Below are positions 32,117-44,082 of a stretch of DNA of 64,000 bases, piece by piece; the first letter of the stretch is position 1; each line of letters begins with the position of its first letter. The stretch is from Entophlyctis helioformis (lineage: Eukaryota > Chytridiomycota > Chytridiomycetes > Chytridiales > Chytriomycetaceae). The translations under genes and the position numbers were made by a program. The notes beneath the pieces are model-generated. The model was not told where the DNA came from and searched no databases. It saw only the letters and a program-made list of their open reading frames with translations. The stretch spans positions 124,001 to 188,000 of the forward strand of contig JAHLKH010000017.1 of assembly GCA_025526915.1 (NCBI GenBank), given 5' to 3'.

Positions 32117-34093
32117 ATGTTGGATTCGCTGTTTGTCGTTGACGCTTCCGGGTGGGTGCTGCCGGTGCTGCTGGTGCCTGTGTGCTGCTGCTGTGCTGCC
32201 GGTGCTCCTATGGCGCCACCAAGGTAGCCCGTAGGTGGCCAGTAGGTGGCCAGTAGGACGCCCGTGGGCAGCCGCCCGCTGACACTTGCACACAGGTCCG
32301 TCATCATCGAGAAGCACTGGAAGCAGCTCGTGCCGCGGCGGGTCATTGACGAGTTTGTCGCTCTGGCGCAGGCGCAGGCGTCCCCAGACGAGGTGCCGCC
32401 CGTCATGCCCATCGAGACCTTCTTCCTGCTGCACATCCACCGCCACGGCCTGCTGTTTGTCGCGGCGCTGTCCAGCGAGAGTGAGCGCCGTGTCTGATGC
32501 CGATCGCTGCTCCGGCTGTCCAGATCCCGCCTGTTCTGACAACACCTATCTGGCATCTCAACGACACCTCAACGACACCTCAACGACACCTCAGCGTCGC
32601 CGTCCAGCGTCTACTTCTTCCTGCAGCGCATCGTCGACCTGTTCATGGACTACTTTGGGTCCGTCTCGGAGATCACGCTCAAGGACAACTTTGTGATCGT
32701 CTACGAGCTGCTCGAAGAACTCGTCGACTACGGCTCGCCTTACATCACCGAGCCGTGTCTGCTCAAGGAGATGATCCCGCCCCCGTCGCTGCTCTCCAAT
32801 GTCATGAATGCCGTGTCCATCGGCACGCAGTATGTCCACCGGCCACGAGTGCTGCGATTCTCACAGCATGTCTTGGCACTCACTAACACGCTCGGCTTGC
32901 CGCGGCAACCAGATTCGGTCCAAAGGAGCCAACCGGCGCAGTGTCGACTATTCCGTGGCGTGCCCAAGGCATCAAGCACTCTGCAAACGAGATCTTTTTT
33001 GACATAATCGAGGAGCTGGATGTGATTCTGGACAGGTGCGCTGAGTGTCGTTTCCCTGCAAGACCCACGGCTGGCTGACACTGCCACGTTCTGGATGGCA
33101 GAAGGGGCAAGCTGGTGGCAGGGACCATTTTGGGCACCATTCTCTGCAACAGCAAGCTGTCTGGCATGCCAGACCTTATTCTTGCACTAGGCAACAAGCA
33201 TGTCATATCGGAGGGGCTTGCAAGTGTTCATCCATGTGTACGCGTTGCGCGCTTTGAGCGCGACCGTATCCTGTCGTTTGTACCGCCAGACGGCACGTTC
33301 CGCTTGATGGATTACAAGTACGTGCAAGGTTCAGCCGTCGCCATCAGCATCAGAGTGGCTGACTCGGCAATGGATGCTCCGACAGTGTTCCCATGGCCAG
33401 TGAGCAGATGCTGCCCATTCAAGTCAAGCCGACCATCAAGCTGTACAAGGGCGGAGGTGTGTTGCATGCCTCGGTGAACTGATCTTGGCCGGATCAGCAC
33501 TCACCGTCATGGACAGGCAAGCTGGACATTACCATCCAGCCCAAAGTGCCCAGCAGCAAGAACCTTGAGAATGTCGCCGTTTCAGTCACGCTGCCGTCCG
33601 ACGTCGCGTCGGTCAGAACGACTCCCAACATTGGCCAATGCTCGTTTGATCCCAAGACCAAGGTTGTGGACTTGCTGGTTTGTGGTTGTTGAGATCGATG
33701 CGCTGACTGCCACATGTCCCCCTCTGGCAGGTGCTCAAATGGACTGTTGGCAAGGTTGCTGGCGACCTGTCATCCACAGGCATCCCCTTGCTCTCTGCAC
33801 AACTACTTGCAGATGCAGCGTACGTGCAGTCATCTTCCTTCTCTTCTGCCTGCCTGCCTGCCTGCCTGCCTGTCTGTCTTTTTTCAAGACACTGTGCTGA
33901 CATGGCAGCGAACAGTGTGGATCTGAGCACATCCAAAAAGAGCATCACCTTTGCTGTCGAGTTCCGCATCAACATGTTTTCGTCGTCTGGCCTGCGGATC
34001 GAGTCGCTGGCTGTGCAGAACGAGGCATACACGCCGTTCAAGGCTGGGCGTGGATACACGAAGGCCGGCCGCTTCCACATGCGGTTCTTGTGA
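32117..34093 (+). CDS. APM3: AP-3 complex medium (mu) subunit
   Basis: Nine exons (32117-32151, 32296-32480, 32595-32829, 32913-33035, 33102-33317, 33386-33456, 33517-33662, 33731-33819, 33889-34093), 434 residues, close to the 418 of human AP3M1. The longin-like N-terminus reads MLDSLFVVDASG, EKHWKQLVP, DNFVIVYELLEELVDYG. IPWRAQGIKHSANEIFFDII and SGMPDLILALG are hallmark AP-3 mu segments that begin the cargo-binding mu homology domain, followed by RILSFVPPDGTFRLMDY, KLDITIQPK, SFDPKTK, VLKWTVGK and the C-terminal TPFKAGRGYTKAGRF. AP-3 sorts cargo from Golgi/endosomes to the vacuole. The acceptor of the last exon (33888) was chosen for frame and is the least certain. Introns carry CTGC and 11-bp tandem repeats. 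Confidence 0.94.
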
Positions 34094-34242
34094 CAATGAA
34101 GAAGATGGCCCGTTTCTCATCAAGTCGGACGCGACTGCTGGCATGGCACTCGACAACATTCGTGAGGCCGGCCAGATGCGACTTGCTTGCCGGCTGATGT
34201 GGCGGCCCAGACTGACTGCTTCTTGACGGCGCATGCCAATGG

Positions 34243-34852
34243 ATGGATGCGCACACACTTGCATGGACAGAGAGCGTTCTGGGTCTGCTGCTCGTGGCCG
34301 TCTGCTGGGGCTTCACGAACCCGTTCATCAAGTACGGCAGCCAAGGGCTGGACAAGGTCAGCCAGGCACATGCCGGCAGCCCATGGTGGAAGCGGCAGGC
34401 TGCCGAGGCTTGGTTTCTGGCAACGCGCTGGCAGGTGCGTGCGCATGCTCTGCACCGTCTTGGCACCGTCTTGGCACCGCTCTGCACCGTCTTGGCACCG
34501 GCAGCGCTCACAATGTGGCCACTGACCGGCCACAGTACGTGGTTCCGCTCGCGATCAATCTGAGCGGCTCGACCGTCTACTACTACACGCTGGGCGACGC
34601 CGATCTGTCGCTGGCTGTGCCCATCGCCAACTCGCTCACGTTTGCGTTCACCACGCTCGCCGGCGTGATCCTGGGCGAGTCGTTTGGATCGTGGCGTAAG
34701 CCGGCGCGTGCGGTCGTTGGAACGACGGGTGCTGGGCTAACGCAGCACGCTCGGCACTGCATGCAACGACAGAGCGCATCGCCGGGATGGCCATGGTGTT
34801 TGCCGGCGTGCTCCTGTGCATCGACTCGAACCTACGAAAGGATGTGGAATGA
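34243..34852 (+). CDS. TMEM234 family membrane protein
   Basis: Three exons (34243-34434, 34536-34695, 34773-34852), 143 residues. The order of segments matches TMEM234 (UPF0546): VLGLLLVAVCWGFTNPFIK in the first hydrophobic helix, YVVPLAINLSGSTVYYYTLG, then DLSLAVPIANSLTFAFTTLA with the strongly conserved LAVPIxNSL, GVILGESFGSW, and the last helix RIAGMAMVFAGVLLCIDS. It is a four-helix relative of the EamA/DMT transporters; the transported substrate is unknown. The middle of the first intron is a CACCGTCTTGG tandem repeat. It ends 118 bp before the RhoGEF start. Confidence 0.9.
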
Positions 34853-34886
34853 AGGTGCCTGGTCGACGCCTCCATGGCCGCACGGG

Positions 34887-34896
34887 GTCACGTGAC
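34887..34896. promoter_or_regulatory. TCACGTGA E-box
   Basis: The palindrome GTCACGTGAC lies in the 118-bp gap between TMEM234 and the RhoGEF gene, 75 bp before the RhoGEF start. It fits the core site of bHLH factors (Pho4/Cbf1 type). The role is inferred from position only. Confidence 0.35.
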
Positions 34897-34970
34897 GACG
34901 GCATTCCCTCGCCATATTGCCGCCCCTCGCAGTCGGCCGCTTCGAGGCCAACATTGCGTCGATAGAGAAC

Positions 34971-35050
34971 ATGCAGCAACCGCCGCCGCCGCAAGGCATG
35001 CAGCAGCAGCAACTGCCACAGGGCATGCAGTTTGACCAGTTCCAGCAGAT

Positions 35051-35083
<33 letters not shown>

Positions 35084-35848
35084 GATGCAGCAGCCAAGCA
35101 TGGGCGGCATGCGAGGACCAGCACCCATGACGTCGATGGGCATGCCGCCGCCGCCGCCGCACCTGCAGCAGCAGCAGCAGCAAGGCCAACAGCAAGGCCA
35201 ACAGCAACAGCAACAGCAACAGCAACAACAACAGCAGCAGCAGCAGCCGGGCGACGAGCGCATGTCGTACTCGATGCTCGACTTCTTTGACCGCTTCGTG
35301 CGGCCGGCCGAGGACACGGTGCACTCGCCGCTGCCGACGCCCATTTCCCGCCAGTTCATTCGCTCGCGGGTCATTGCGCTGCTCAAGTCGGCCCGCATCC
35401 CGCCGTCCGACGTCACCATCTACGAGGACAACTATGGCGGCACTATTGCCCTGACGCCGGCCGCCGTGCGCGGCATCCAGGGCTTTGTCGGCTTCATGCG
35501 CATCTGCCACGCCGCCGTGCGCATCCAGAGCGTCTGGCGTGGCTACGCCATGCGCAAGCGGCTGGCGGCGGTGCGTGCACAGCGTGCGCAGCTGGCCCAG
35601 CGTGCACAGCAACAGCAGCAGACGCAACAGCAGACGCAGCAGACGCAGCAGCGCCAGCAGGCCCAGGCATCGCCGTCGCCCCCACCTCTCCAGCAGCAGC
35701 AGCAGCAGCAGCGCAAGCCTCGCCAGTCGTCGCTGACGCCTTTGCAGCGGTCCAGCGCCGATGTGCCTGCGCGCATGTCGCCTGTTCAGCCGTCGCCTGC
35801 AACTCCAACTGCCACGCCGCCGCCACCTCCGCCCCCGCCTGCCACAAT

Positions 35849-35882
<34 letters not shown>

Positions 35883-36923
35883 GTCCAGCAGACCCAGCAG
35901 GCCCGCCTGTCCAGCCAGCCAGAGTTCATCTCCCAGCAGCGCATCTCGTACATCAAGGCCTTTGTCGAGCGCATCTCGGCAACGTACCACGAGATTGCAA
36001 ACAGCTCAAAGGGCCAGCGCTCCGGCCCGTCCGCCCAGGAAGTGGCCTTCATGACGCTGCTGAACTCGGACGAGACGTTCACGATCGCCGAGCAGGCGCT
36101 TGCCGCCCTCGCTCTCGAGGAGCAGGGCCCGCGTCTGGCTGCCCAGCGCATGACCATGCTGCCTGGCGCTCAGGGCCCTCAGAACACGCTGCTCATGTAC
36201 ATGGAGTACTCTCCAAAGGTCATTCTGTGGTGCGTCCAGCGCAGCATCTCTTCTGCCGCCATGGCTCCTGCCCTCTGCGAGCTCTTGATGCTGACCCGTG
36301 TGCTCTGGTCTGTCTGGCGCCAACAGGATCAGCGCTGTACTTGGCATTGAGCTGGACATGAGCCAGGACCTCATGTCGATCCTGCGTGGCGGCGACATCT
36401 TCTGCCGGCTTGCGTGCACCATGTACCCGCGCGTTGACTGCCAGCTGCTCGACAAGGGCCCGCGCTTCACCATCCACAAGATCATCTTCTTCCTCGAGCT
36501 GTGCAAGTCTCTGCACATCAAGCGTGCGCTCCTGTTCACCGTGAGCAACCTGCTGTGCTTCCCAGACGACGACAAGAACCGCAAGTCTGCGCTGATTGTT
36601 ATGCGCACCCTGCTGGCTCTGGAGAAGCACGCCCGCAAGTCTGGCTGGAACGGCCCCATCCTCAACCTCAAGGGAAAGGTCAATGTCCAGCTGGGCGTCT
36701 CGAACCGTGACAGCGTGTTTGCAGGCGGGTCTGGTCTTGACGGCCGCAACATGCCGGCATCGCACCGGCTCTCGATGCTGTCGTCGCGTCGCGATTCTGA
36801 AGAGTCGGCCTTTTCCGACCTGCCTGGACGTCTGCCTGCCAACAACCGTATCTCGACGTTTGGCCAGCCTCAGCAGCACCAGCACCAGCTTCGACAGCAG
36901 CAAGAGCAAGCTCAGCAGCCATC

Positions 36924-36960
<37 letters not shown>

Positions 36961-39219
36961 GATCGGTTCTCGCAGCTGGACATTGGGTCGTCGACCGAGA
37001 GTGTTGGCCGCAACAGTGTGCGTGCCAGCACATACTCGGTGCTCAACATGTACACCGACTACGCTGCATCGCCTCCCAGCCAGCATGCCCCGCTTGTCCA
37101 GAGCCAGCCCGGCACGCCTGACCAGCGAGTCCCAGAGACTGCCCAGCAGCAGCAGCAGCAGCAGTCGGCCCCCGCCCAGCGTCCAACGCGGCCCAAGAGT
37201 CTGTCGCCTGTCGCTGAAGGCGGCGAGACGGATGCCGACACCGAAGTCGAGGATGCCGACACCGAGCCCGAGGACGAGGCTGATAGCGAGCGGTTTGTGC
37301 AGCGTCTGCAGATGAAGCATCAGCATCAGCAGCAGCAGATGACCGCTGTGCCCGACAGCCATCGCGCCTCGTTCCCGCGCGCAACGGAGCTCAAGATTGA
37401 CGAGATCCAGCAGCAGATCCAGCAGACGCAGGACAGCACGCTTGCCGAGCAGGCGCAAGAGTCTGACTCTGAGCAGACGCCTGCTCCTGGCCCGTCGTCC
37501 ACTTCCGCCGCGGCTGCTACCGCGTTCCAGAACGGCCCGAGTGGATATCCCAACTTTGGGACCATGAACAGCGACGTGGTTTCGGTCAATGACGCGTCCT
37601 TGTCGCGTCTTGTCAAGGACTGGTACCCCAGCGATGGAGCGGCCTACACCGGCAGCATGGACCGCGGACAGCCGATACCAAACGGCCCTGGATTCAACGG
37701 CGTCTCGCTGCAGGCATTCGACAGCTTCGGCCGCCCCATCCCGGCCGGCAACACCAGTCGGCCGGCCTCGTCTGTGGCAAGCGAGTCTGTGTACTCTGAT
37801 GGCGGTCTGGCTGTGCCGGGAAAGGGGCTGCGGCCGATTGCCAGCGACGCCTCCATGGGCGCCTTCCAGTCGCAGGCCGCAGCAACTGCATCCGACCAGA
37901 TGTACCAGTACTACCAGGCCGAGTCCCAGCAGCAACAGAACCTTCGCCAGCAGCCGACCATGTCCCAGCAGTCCCAGCAGCAGTACTATCAAGATCAGCT
38001 GTACTTTCAAGAGTCGCTGCCCCGACCCACATCGAGTGCCAGCACTGTGTCGTCGATTGGCGCTCCCAAGCCTGCTCCTACTGGCCCGCTGCCGGTGCCA
38101 GTGGCTCGCGCACCGTCGCTTTCTGTCAACGACGTTCGGTCCACTGCTTCGCCTGCGTTCAGCACCGACGACTACTACCAGCAGCAGTCGCAGCAACAGC
38201 AACAGCAGCAGCAGATTCCTTCCAGTGTCCATGACCTGGCGTTCATGCCTGCCCCGCCGAGTGTCCAGCTGTCCTCGACGCGGTCCAAGGAATCGCTTGC
38301 CCAGTCGCTCATGTCCACGTCGCACGTGCGCGAGGTGCTCGAGAAGCGCTCCGTAGCCATCGCCACGATGATCGACGACGAGGAGACGTACACGTACAAC
38401 CTGTCCAACGTCGTGCTGTTCTTGGACGTGCTTATCCGCAAGCGCCGTCGTCGCAGCCAGCGCGTCTCGCGAACCGTGGACGACATTGCCGCGCTCCTTG
38501 ACGAGGCGGAAAAGGAAAAGGAGAAGCGGTCGTCGCTGAACGTGCCGCCGTCGCTCAACCAGCAGGACGGCGAGTCGGACGTGGCATACAAGTTCCGTCT
38601 CGAGACGGAGATTGAGGAGCTGGTGCTGCTGCACTCGGTCGTCACGAGCATCCTCAATGTGCACCGCCGGCTCCTGTCGGAACTCAAGGGTGCGCTCGAG
38701 GCTGCTGGCGGCGACGCAACCGATGCTGCTGATGCGCACGCCGGCGTCATTCTGGTTGGCCCGCTGCTCGCCAGGTTTGCCGAGGAGCTGCAGCGGCCGT
38801 ACACCACGTACGCCGTTGTCGCGCTCAGCGGCAGCCACAAGGTCACGACGGATCTCCTCGAGCGCGGCGAGGAGGAGCACGCCGACTTTATCCGTCACGT
38901 TGCCGACAAGTTTATCGGGTTCTCGGACGAGACGGGCGGCGCTGGGTCTGGCGGCCACGACGACAACGATGACGACCTGGATCTGGGCGGCAATGCCAAA
39001 GTGTACCCGTGGACATGGTACCTGAGACGGCCCATGGTGCGGCTCGGCGCGTATGGCGCGATCATCAAGAGCATCTGGATGCCGGCTGGCGGCAGCGGCG
39101 GCAGACGCGGCATCGAGCCGCGCGTGGATGCCGACAACCGCAAGGTGCGCATGGCGGGCATCAAGCTCGAGTGCGCGGCGCGTGCCATCACCGAGAGCCT
39201 GTCGCTGTCGCTGGCATAG
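34971..39219 (+). CDS. IQ-CH-DH domain Rho guanine nucleotide exchange factor
   Basis: Two exons (34971-36229 and 36327-39219), about 1383 residues. After glutamine- and proline-rich leaders there is a globular stretch (MLDFFDRFVRP...) and an IQ motif near residues 182-200 (AVRIQSVWRGYAMRKR), a calmodulin or light-chain site. The splice restores a calponin-homology domain at about 419-525 (LWISAVLGIELD, LMSILRGGDIFCRLA, IFFLELCKSL). A disordered, acidic and polyQ linker follows. A DH domain starts near 1086 (KRSVAIATMIDDEETYTYNL) and ends with WYLRRPMVRLGAYGAIIKSI, the conserved helix that activates Rho/Cdc42. CH plus DH recalls Cdc24, but no PH or PB1 domain follows the DH: the protein stops about 50 residues later. 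The DH also has a large hydrophilic insert. Confidence 0.85.
35051..36960 (+). repeat. Cluster of CAG/CAA (polyglutamine) tracts
   Basis: Separate CAG-type tracts at 35051-35085, 35165-35248, 35850-35881 and 36925-36960, all in the reading frame of the RhoGEF and giving Gln runs of up to 16. More short ones follow to about 38220. The mixed CAG/CAA composition at 35190-35248 suggests selection for glutamine, whereas the pure CAG runs should be length-variable. Confidence 0.85.
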
Positions 39220-39403
39220 ACTGTTTCTGTCTGTTTCCTTTTTGATCGTTTCGCCCTGTCGCATCCACTCTATCGTGTGTCTTTCGCTCTGTCGCTTTGT
39301 CCGTCCATCTATCTCTCTGTCCGTCTATCTGTCGTTTCATCCACTTCTGTCTTTCTGTCCTCGATCACCAATAGAGCATTCTTAGCTATCAAATTTGATT
39401 GTG

Positions 39404-40426
39404 ATGGCCACCCACGGGAATGGAGACGGCCGTACGAGCAGCATCAGCCCGCTGCTGCAGCTCGTCCACACGACCAACAGCTTCACCAAGGCCGACGAGG
39501 CCGCAGCGCTGTCGGGCACACCGCCGGCATCCAAGCCGCTGTACATTGCCGACACGCTGGTCGGCATCGTGCCGGCCTTTGCGCACGCCGCATTCGCCGC
39601 CGCCACGGCCGTCTTCCATTCAACTCCGTCCCGGATCACCATGCTGCCGTCGCTGTCGACGTACGACTCCCGCTCCGCCGCCGTGGCCGCCCTCCTCGCC
39701 TCGTGGCGCTCATCCGCCGCCTTTGAGTGTCTGGCCGGCTGGCGCAACGAGCGCTACGACGTCTACGGACCAGGCAGCACCAAGCTGCTTGCCATCGAGC
39801 GATCGGCCGTCGGGCTGTTTGGCGTGCGGTCTTTTGGTTGCCATTTGAACGGCTACGTCCGCGTGGCGGCCGACGCTCCCAACGCCTCTGCCGCCGCCTC
39901 TGCAGTCGCCTCTACTTCTGCCGCCTCTGAGATCCGCATGTGGATTGCGCGCAGATCGTACACAAAACCAACGAACCCGGGGATGCTGGACAACATGGTG
40001 GGCGGCGGCTTGCCGTGCGGCGTATCACCGACAGCCAATATGATCAAAGAGTGTTCAGAAGAGGCGGGCATCCCTGCGGCCATGGCATGCAAGGCACGGC
40101 CGACGGGCACGGTCGCCATCTGGGTGCAGTCGCCCACACGCGGCCTGATACCCGACACCGAGTACGTCTACGATCTCGAGCTGAGCACCGAATTTGTGCC
40201 CGTCGCGGCCGACGGCGAGGTGCACGAGTTCTTTTTATGGGATCTGTCCACGGTCAAGGAGCGGCTCGTGGCGGGCGAGTTCACTGCAGAGGCCGGCCTG
40301 GTCGTGCTGGACTTTTTGATCCGGTTTGGTGTCGTGACGCCAGAGAACGAACCGGCGTATCTCGACATCCTCGACAGCCTTCGCAGACCGTTCCCGTTCC
40401 ATGGCCCCAGCCACTTTGCCGCGTAA
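39404..40426 (+). CDS. DUF4743/Nudix hydrolase
   Basis: Single exon, 340 residues from the ATG at 39404. The N-terminal half is the DUF4743 region (LLQLVHTTNSF, LAGWRNERYDVYG, LAIERSAVGLFGVRSFGCHL). The Nudix part carries HLNGYV, MWIARRSYTKPTNPGMLDNM, a glycine-rich GGGLPCGVSP and the variant Nudix helix MIKECSEEAGIP, in which KECSEE stands for the usual REUxEE; then DTEYVYDLEL and GEVHEFFLW. Relatives include fungal proteins fused to or acting beside thiamine pyrophosphokinase (Tnr3 type) and peroxisomal or plastidial Nudix enzymes that remove damaged thiamine diphosphates. Here no kinase domain is attached. The leader upstream is a pyrimidine-rich CTGTC repeat. Confidence 0.9.
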   Translation: MATHGNGDGRTSSISPLLQLVHTTNSFTKADEAAALSGTPPASKPLYIADTLVGIVPAFAHAAFAAATAVFHSTPSRITMLPSLSTYDSRSAAVAALLASWRSSAAFECLAGWRNERYDVYGPGSTKLLAIERSAVGLFGVRSFGCHLNGYVRVAADAPNASAAASAVASTSAASEIRMWIARRSYTKPTNPGMLDNMVGGGLPCGVSPTANMIKECSEEAGIPAAMACKARPTGTVAIWVQSPTRGLIPDTEYVYDLELSTEFVPVAADGEVHEFFLWDLSTVKERLVAGEFTAEAGLVVLDFLIRFGVVTPENEPAYLDILDSLRRPFPFHGPSHFAA

Positions 40427-40681
40427 CGAGCCGTGGCTGCATCGATCGTCACCAACTGTCCGACACACACACACAACCTACAGGCGGAATGAATGCTAGA
40501 GAATATGTATTGTCAAACTACCCCATCCAAAAACACACACGCACACACACACATATTACGAGCTTGTCGCGACCTGCTCCTCCGCCATGTGCCGCCGCAC
40601 GACAATCCAAACAGCCTCGCATCGCACCACGCCACGCCACACCAGCAGATGCATAGACAGTCCAAGCCACCGTCCTCTTGA

Positions 40682-43429
40682 TCAGTAGTATCGGGCCAAG
40701 AACACGCAGAACGCGCAAATCAAGACAGCAGCCTGAATCGCCGAGACCGGATATGCTGTGCCCCAACGGCCGCTTGCGTAGGTGTTGTCGCCGGCGGTCT
40801 GCCAGTCACACGCACGCACCGTCATGTGAGCCACAAACTCTGGCAAAAAGGCAGGTGAAACACGTCACAACACTTACTGCGGTTGGCAAGGTGCATCACT
40901 CACGCCATTGGGTCCTGTCCCTGTCCCGGATGCAGACGCAGATGCAGACGCGCCAGGGCCGGTTGCAGGCGATGCGGCAACAGTGGCAGACTGGCCGCTG
41001 AGCGGACTGCCATGGTGCTGCGCCGCGTGGCTGGCCGTTGTGATCATGAGCCCCGAGACCGAGTTGCTGGGTGCAATGTCCAGCCGGCCAAACGACAGCG
41101 ACCGCACCATGGTTCTCAGAATCGGCTGTCGTTGGTGTTGGCAGGTGTCTGTCGTGTCAGTTCCCGCGTCACATCACGCGCAGCTGCGTGGGGGGTTGGC
41201 AAGGGAGGCAAGCATGCACGTTACCTCGCGTTCAGGAGCGACTGTGTAGGCTGGCTTGGTCGTCGACCCATGGGCAGACACGGACTGGGGATGAGAGCCC
41301 GGCTGGCCGCGACTGGAGCCACTGCTCGCGCCATGTCCCACCGCACTGGCTCCAAGAGGCGGAGTGGGAGGTGCAAGCGGGCCACTGCCACGCGGCGGCA
41401 CACTCGACAATGTCTGTGCAGGAGCCGTCGTCTTGCTTGTTCCCGACGCACCAGACGGCAGGGGCGGTGAAGACAAGGGATCGCCATCCGCTGCCATGTG
41501 ATCGCCTGAGGACCGCGCAGGGCCAGTGTGCTGGTGCGGGTGCGGGTGCTGCAGAGAGTGCGCAGGGTGGACATGTCCAAGCGATGACGCTGCGAGCGAT
41601 GTTGACGGTGCAGACGACGCCATGGTGCCACTTGCAAACGACGTCATGCCCACTTGGTACGCCGTATCTGACGCGGTGGGTGCCGTCACAATCATGGCCG
41701 CGCTGGTCGATTGGTGCTGGTGCTGGTGCTGGTGTTCGGCAGCGCCAGCATGGCCAGGTGTGCCGGGCATCAGGCCTGGCGGGCCATCCTTTTCAATCGA
41801 GTCGTGCCCACTACCCGACGCGGGGCTGCTTCCCTGGCCATCGCCCAGCTGATCAGCAGCAGGCAGCGCCGCCCACGCACTGGGCTGGCCGCCGTTGAGC
41901 AGATCCCAGTCATACGGCACATCGAGCGGCATCCCCGAGCAATGGAACAGCTGGTCCATCAGCCCCGACACGTACGCGTAGTCTGGCGTCATGGTGTACG
42001 TCAGACTGACAAGGTGGTTGTAGAACGCGGACACGGGACTCGGGAGCCCTGCAAAAAGCTCCGGGGACGTTTGAGCCTGCTTGAGTCTGCCAATCTTGTC
42101 CTTTTCCTTGCCCTTCCAGGGAAGCGTGCCCGTGAGGAACTCGACAATGATGTAAAAGAGAGACCAGAGGTCGTCGGCACGGCAGAGCTCCATGCCCAGA
42201 TGAGCGGCCACGGATGCGTAGCGCGCTGTGCCACGGAAGCCGACCTTGCTGCGTGCCTGTGTCACATTTGGTTGCAGGATATGCAGTCACGCTCAAGTGT
42301 GAGTAGTCGCGCCACAAACACGCGCACAGGGTGATGGGAAGTGGGCATGCAAGCGTATCACGACGTACATCGCGGACTCGGCCAGATGCTGATCGGTACC
42401 GCCGCGCAAGCCCGAAATCAATCAGGAAGCACCGGTACCGACCAAACTCATCCACATGTCTTGATCCTTGAGCAGCGAGGCAAAAGTTGCCGGGCTTGAT
42501 ATCACGGTGGAGAATGCCAATCGCGTGCACGGCTTCAATGGCGTGCAGCATCTGCTTGGCGAGCAAGGCGGTTGTGGCGATGCTGAACTTGCCATTGGTG
42601 CGTTTGCGGAGATCCGACAGACTTGAAGGCGGCATGGTCAGTGTGTGCACGTGCAAGGGTGTGCAGGTGCAAAGATGATGTCGGCGAGACTTGCGGGCTA
42701 TGGGACTTACTTGGTGCCGAGAAGCTCCATGACAAGGTAGCTGTAGATGGGACCTTCTTTGGCGACAGGATCCGACGGCTCGACATTGGGGCTGCGAGGT
42801 GAATAGAACCGTCCGCACGCAACAAATCCACACACATAGGGCGATGCTTGCATCACAGGCATGTCAGCCCACGCCAGCAACAGGCACACACGCAGAAGAT
42901 CGGCGACTCACTTTGGAGCTTGGACAGGATGGACACTTCGAGCTTGAGCACGGCCTTTTTGCAGTAGGGCGACTCGACCTTGATGGCAACACGCTCGTTG
43001 GTGGAGAGATCGATGGCGAGGTACACTTCGCCGAACGCTCCTTTGCCGAGAATGTTGGTCTGCAGGGGGAGTGGACATGCCGAGCCAAGCATCATGCATG
43101 TCGCACACGTCACATCATGCACACCGCGCAAGCGAGAAAAGCAGCAGATTGTGGACACACGGGCACGTTGCGATCAGCATCCTTGATCTGGATTGACGCT
43201 GGATCTCGAGCAAGCTTACGGAATGGCATTGCCACAGATTCAAGTGGGGACAAGGGGGGGTGTGGCGACAAGACATGCTCACCAGCTTCCACCGGCTCTT
43301 GATGACGGTGTTCTCGAGTGTGGGCAGCACAGGCGGCTGTGCGGTGGACGGCGTGTCGGGTGCCATGGGGGTCGGTGCAGCAGCCGCAGCAGCAGCGGCG
43401 ACGGCGGCAGGGGCTAATGCAGTCAGCAT
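40682..43429 (-). CDS. CK1/tau-tubulin-kinase-like protein kinase with C-terminal membrane tail
   Basis: Exons 43429-43283, 43059-42912, 42791-42711, 42621-42369, 42256-41225, 41125-40904 and 40798-40682, about 666 residues. Motifs: LTNILGKGAFGEVYLAID (P-loop), VAIKVES, the loop HRDIKPGNF, LIDFGLARRY and VGFRGTARYAS, then DDLWSLFYIIVEFLTGTLPW. The RYAS and WSLFY segments place it in the casein kinase 1/tau-tubulin kinase group. A Ser/His/Gly-rich region follows, and the last exon ends in one hydrophobic helix (IQAAVLICAFCVFLARYY), which would anchor the kinase by its tail. The junction between exons 2 and 3 (42912/42791) is out of frame by one base although donor and acceptor are standard; an indel in the CCCC run or a nonstandard site is likely. 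The final acceptor could also be about 46 bases upstream. Confidence 0.8.
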
Positions 43430-44082
43430 GGCCAGCTTGGGCGAATGTGACGTTGGACAGCTGGGGGGCTGGGCTGGCTTGGCGAGATGTGGGAACTGCC
43501 TGCAGACAGATGGCGAGTGGCAGGTGGGCAGGCGTGGGATGAGCGCGACAACGTCACGATTGACGGCAGTGGGCCACTTGGCGTGCAGATCCTCCGCTTG
43601 GCAGCGGCGGTGGTTGTTGTTGTGGTGGTGGTGGTGGTTGTGCAGCTGAATGCAGATGCAGATACAGATGCAGGCGCAGATGCAGGTGGCAGCTGGCGTG
43701 CGGTGGAGATGCTTTCCGGTGGCTGGTGGCTCTGTTGCTGCGCGTCTGGATGTGCAGACAAGCCAGACAAGCCAGACAAGGCAATGTGCGTGCAAAGGGC
43801 AGTCAGTGCATGTTCAACCGCCGCTGCTCGACTAGCGGCAGCAAGAGAAGCAGCAAGATAAGCAGCAGCATCCAAGAGCCAGCACAGCCCGTGGCTGAGT
43901 TGCACTCGGCGCATTCAATGCCATTCAACGCATCTGGCCACTCACAGCGTTGGCTGCTGGAGAAACGAGGCGGGCTTGAGCAGGAGCAGGAGCAACAACA
44001 ACAAAGAAGGAAACAGTCGGTGTTTGGGCCTGCGAGTAAGAGGTATCTGGCCGTGAGAGCTGCGCGTCTGTCTGTCTGTGAG

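Noticed and set aside
36220..39264. Minus-strand open frame of about 1000 codons opposite the RhoGEF
   Set aside because: Leu/Arg/His-rich translation with polyleucine runs that are the antisense of CAG tracts; the plus strand has clear CH and DH domains.
43110..43292. LARDPASIQIKDADRN as an extra kinase exon
   Set aside because: Joining the exon end RWKL directly to TNILGKGAFGEVY gives the normal kinase N-lobe; the extra segment would interrupt it.
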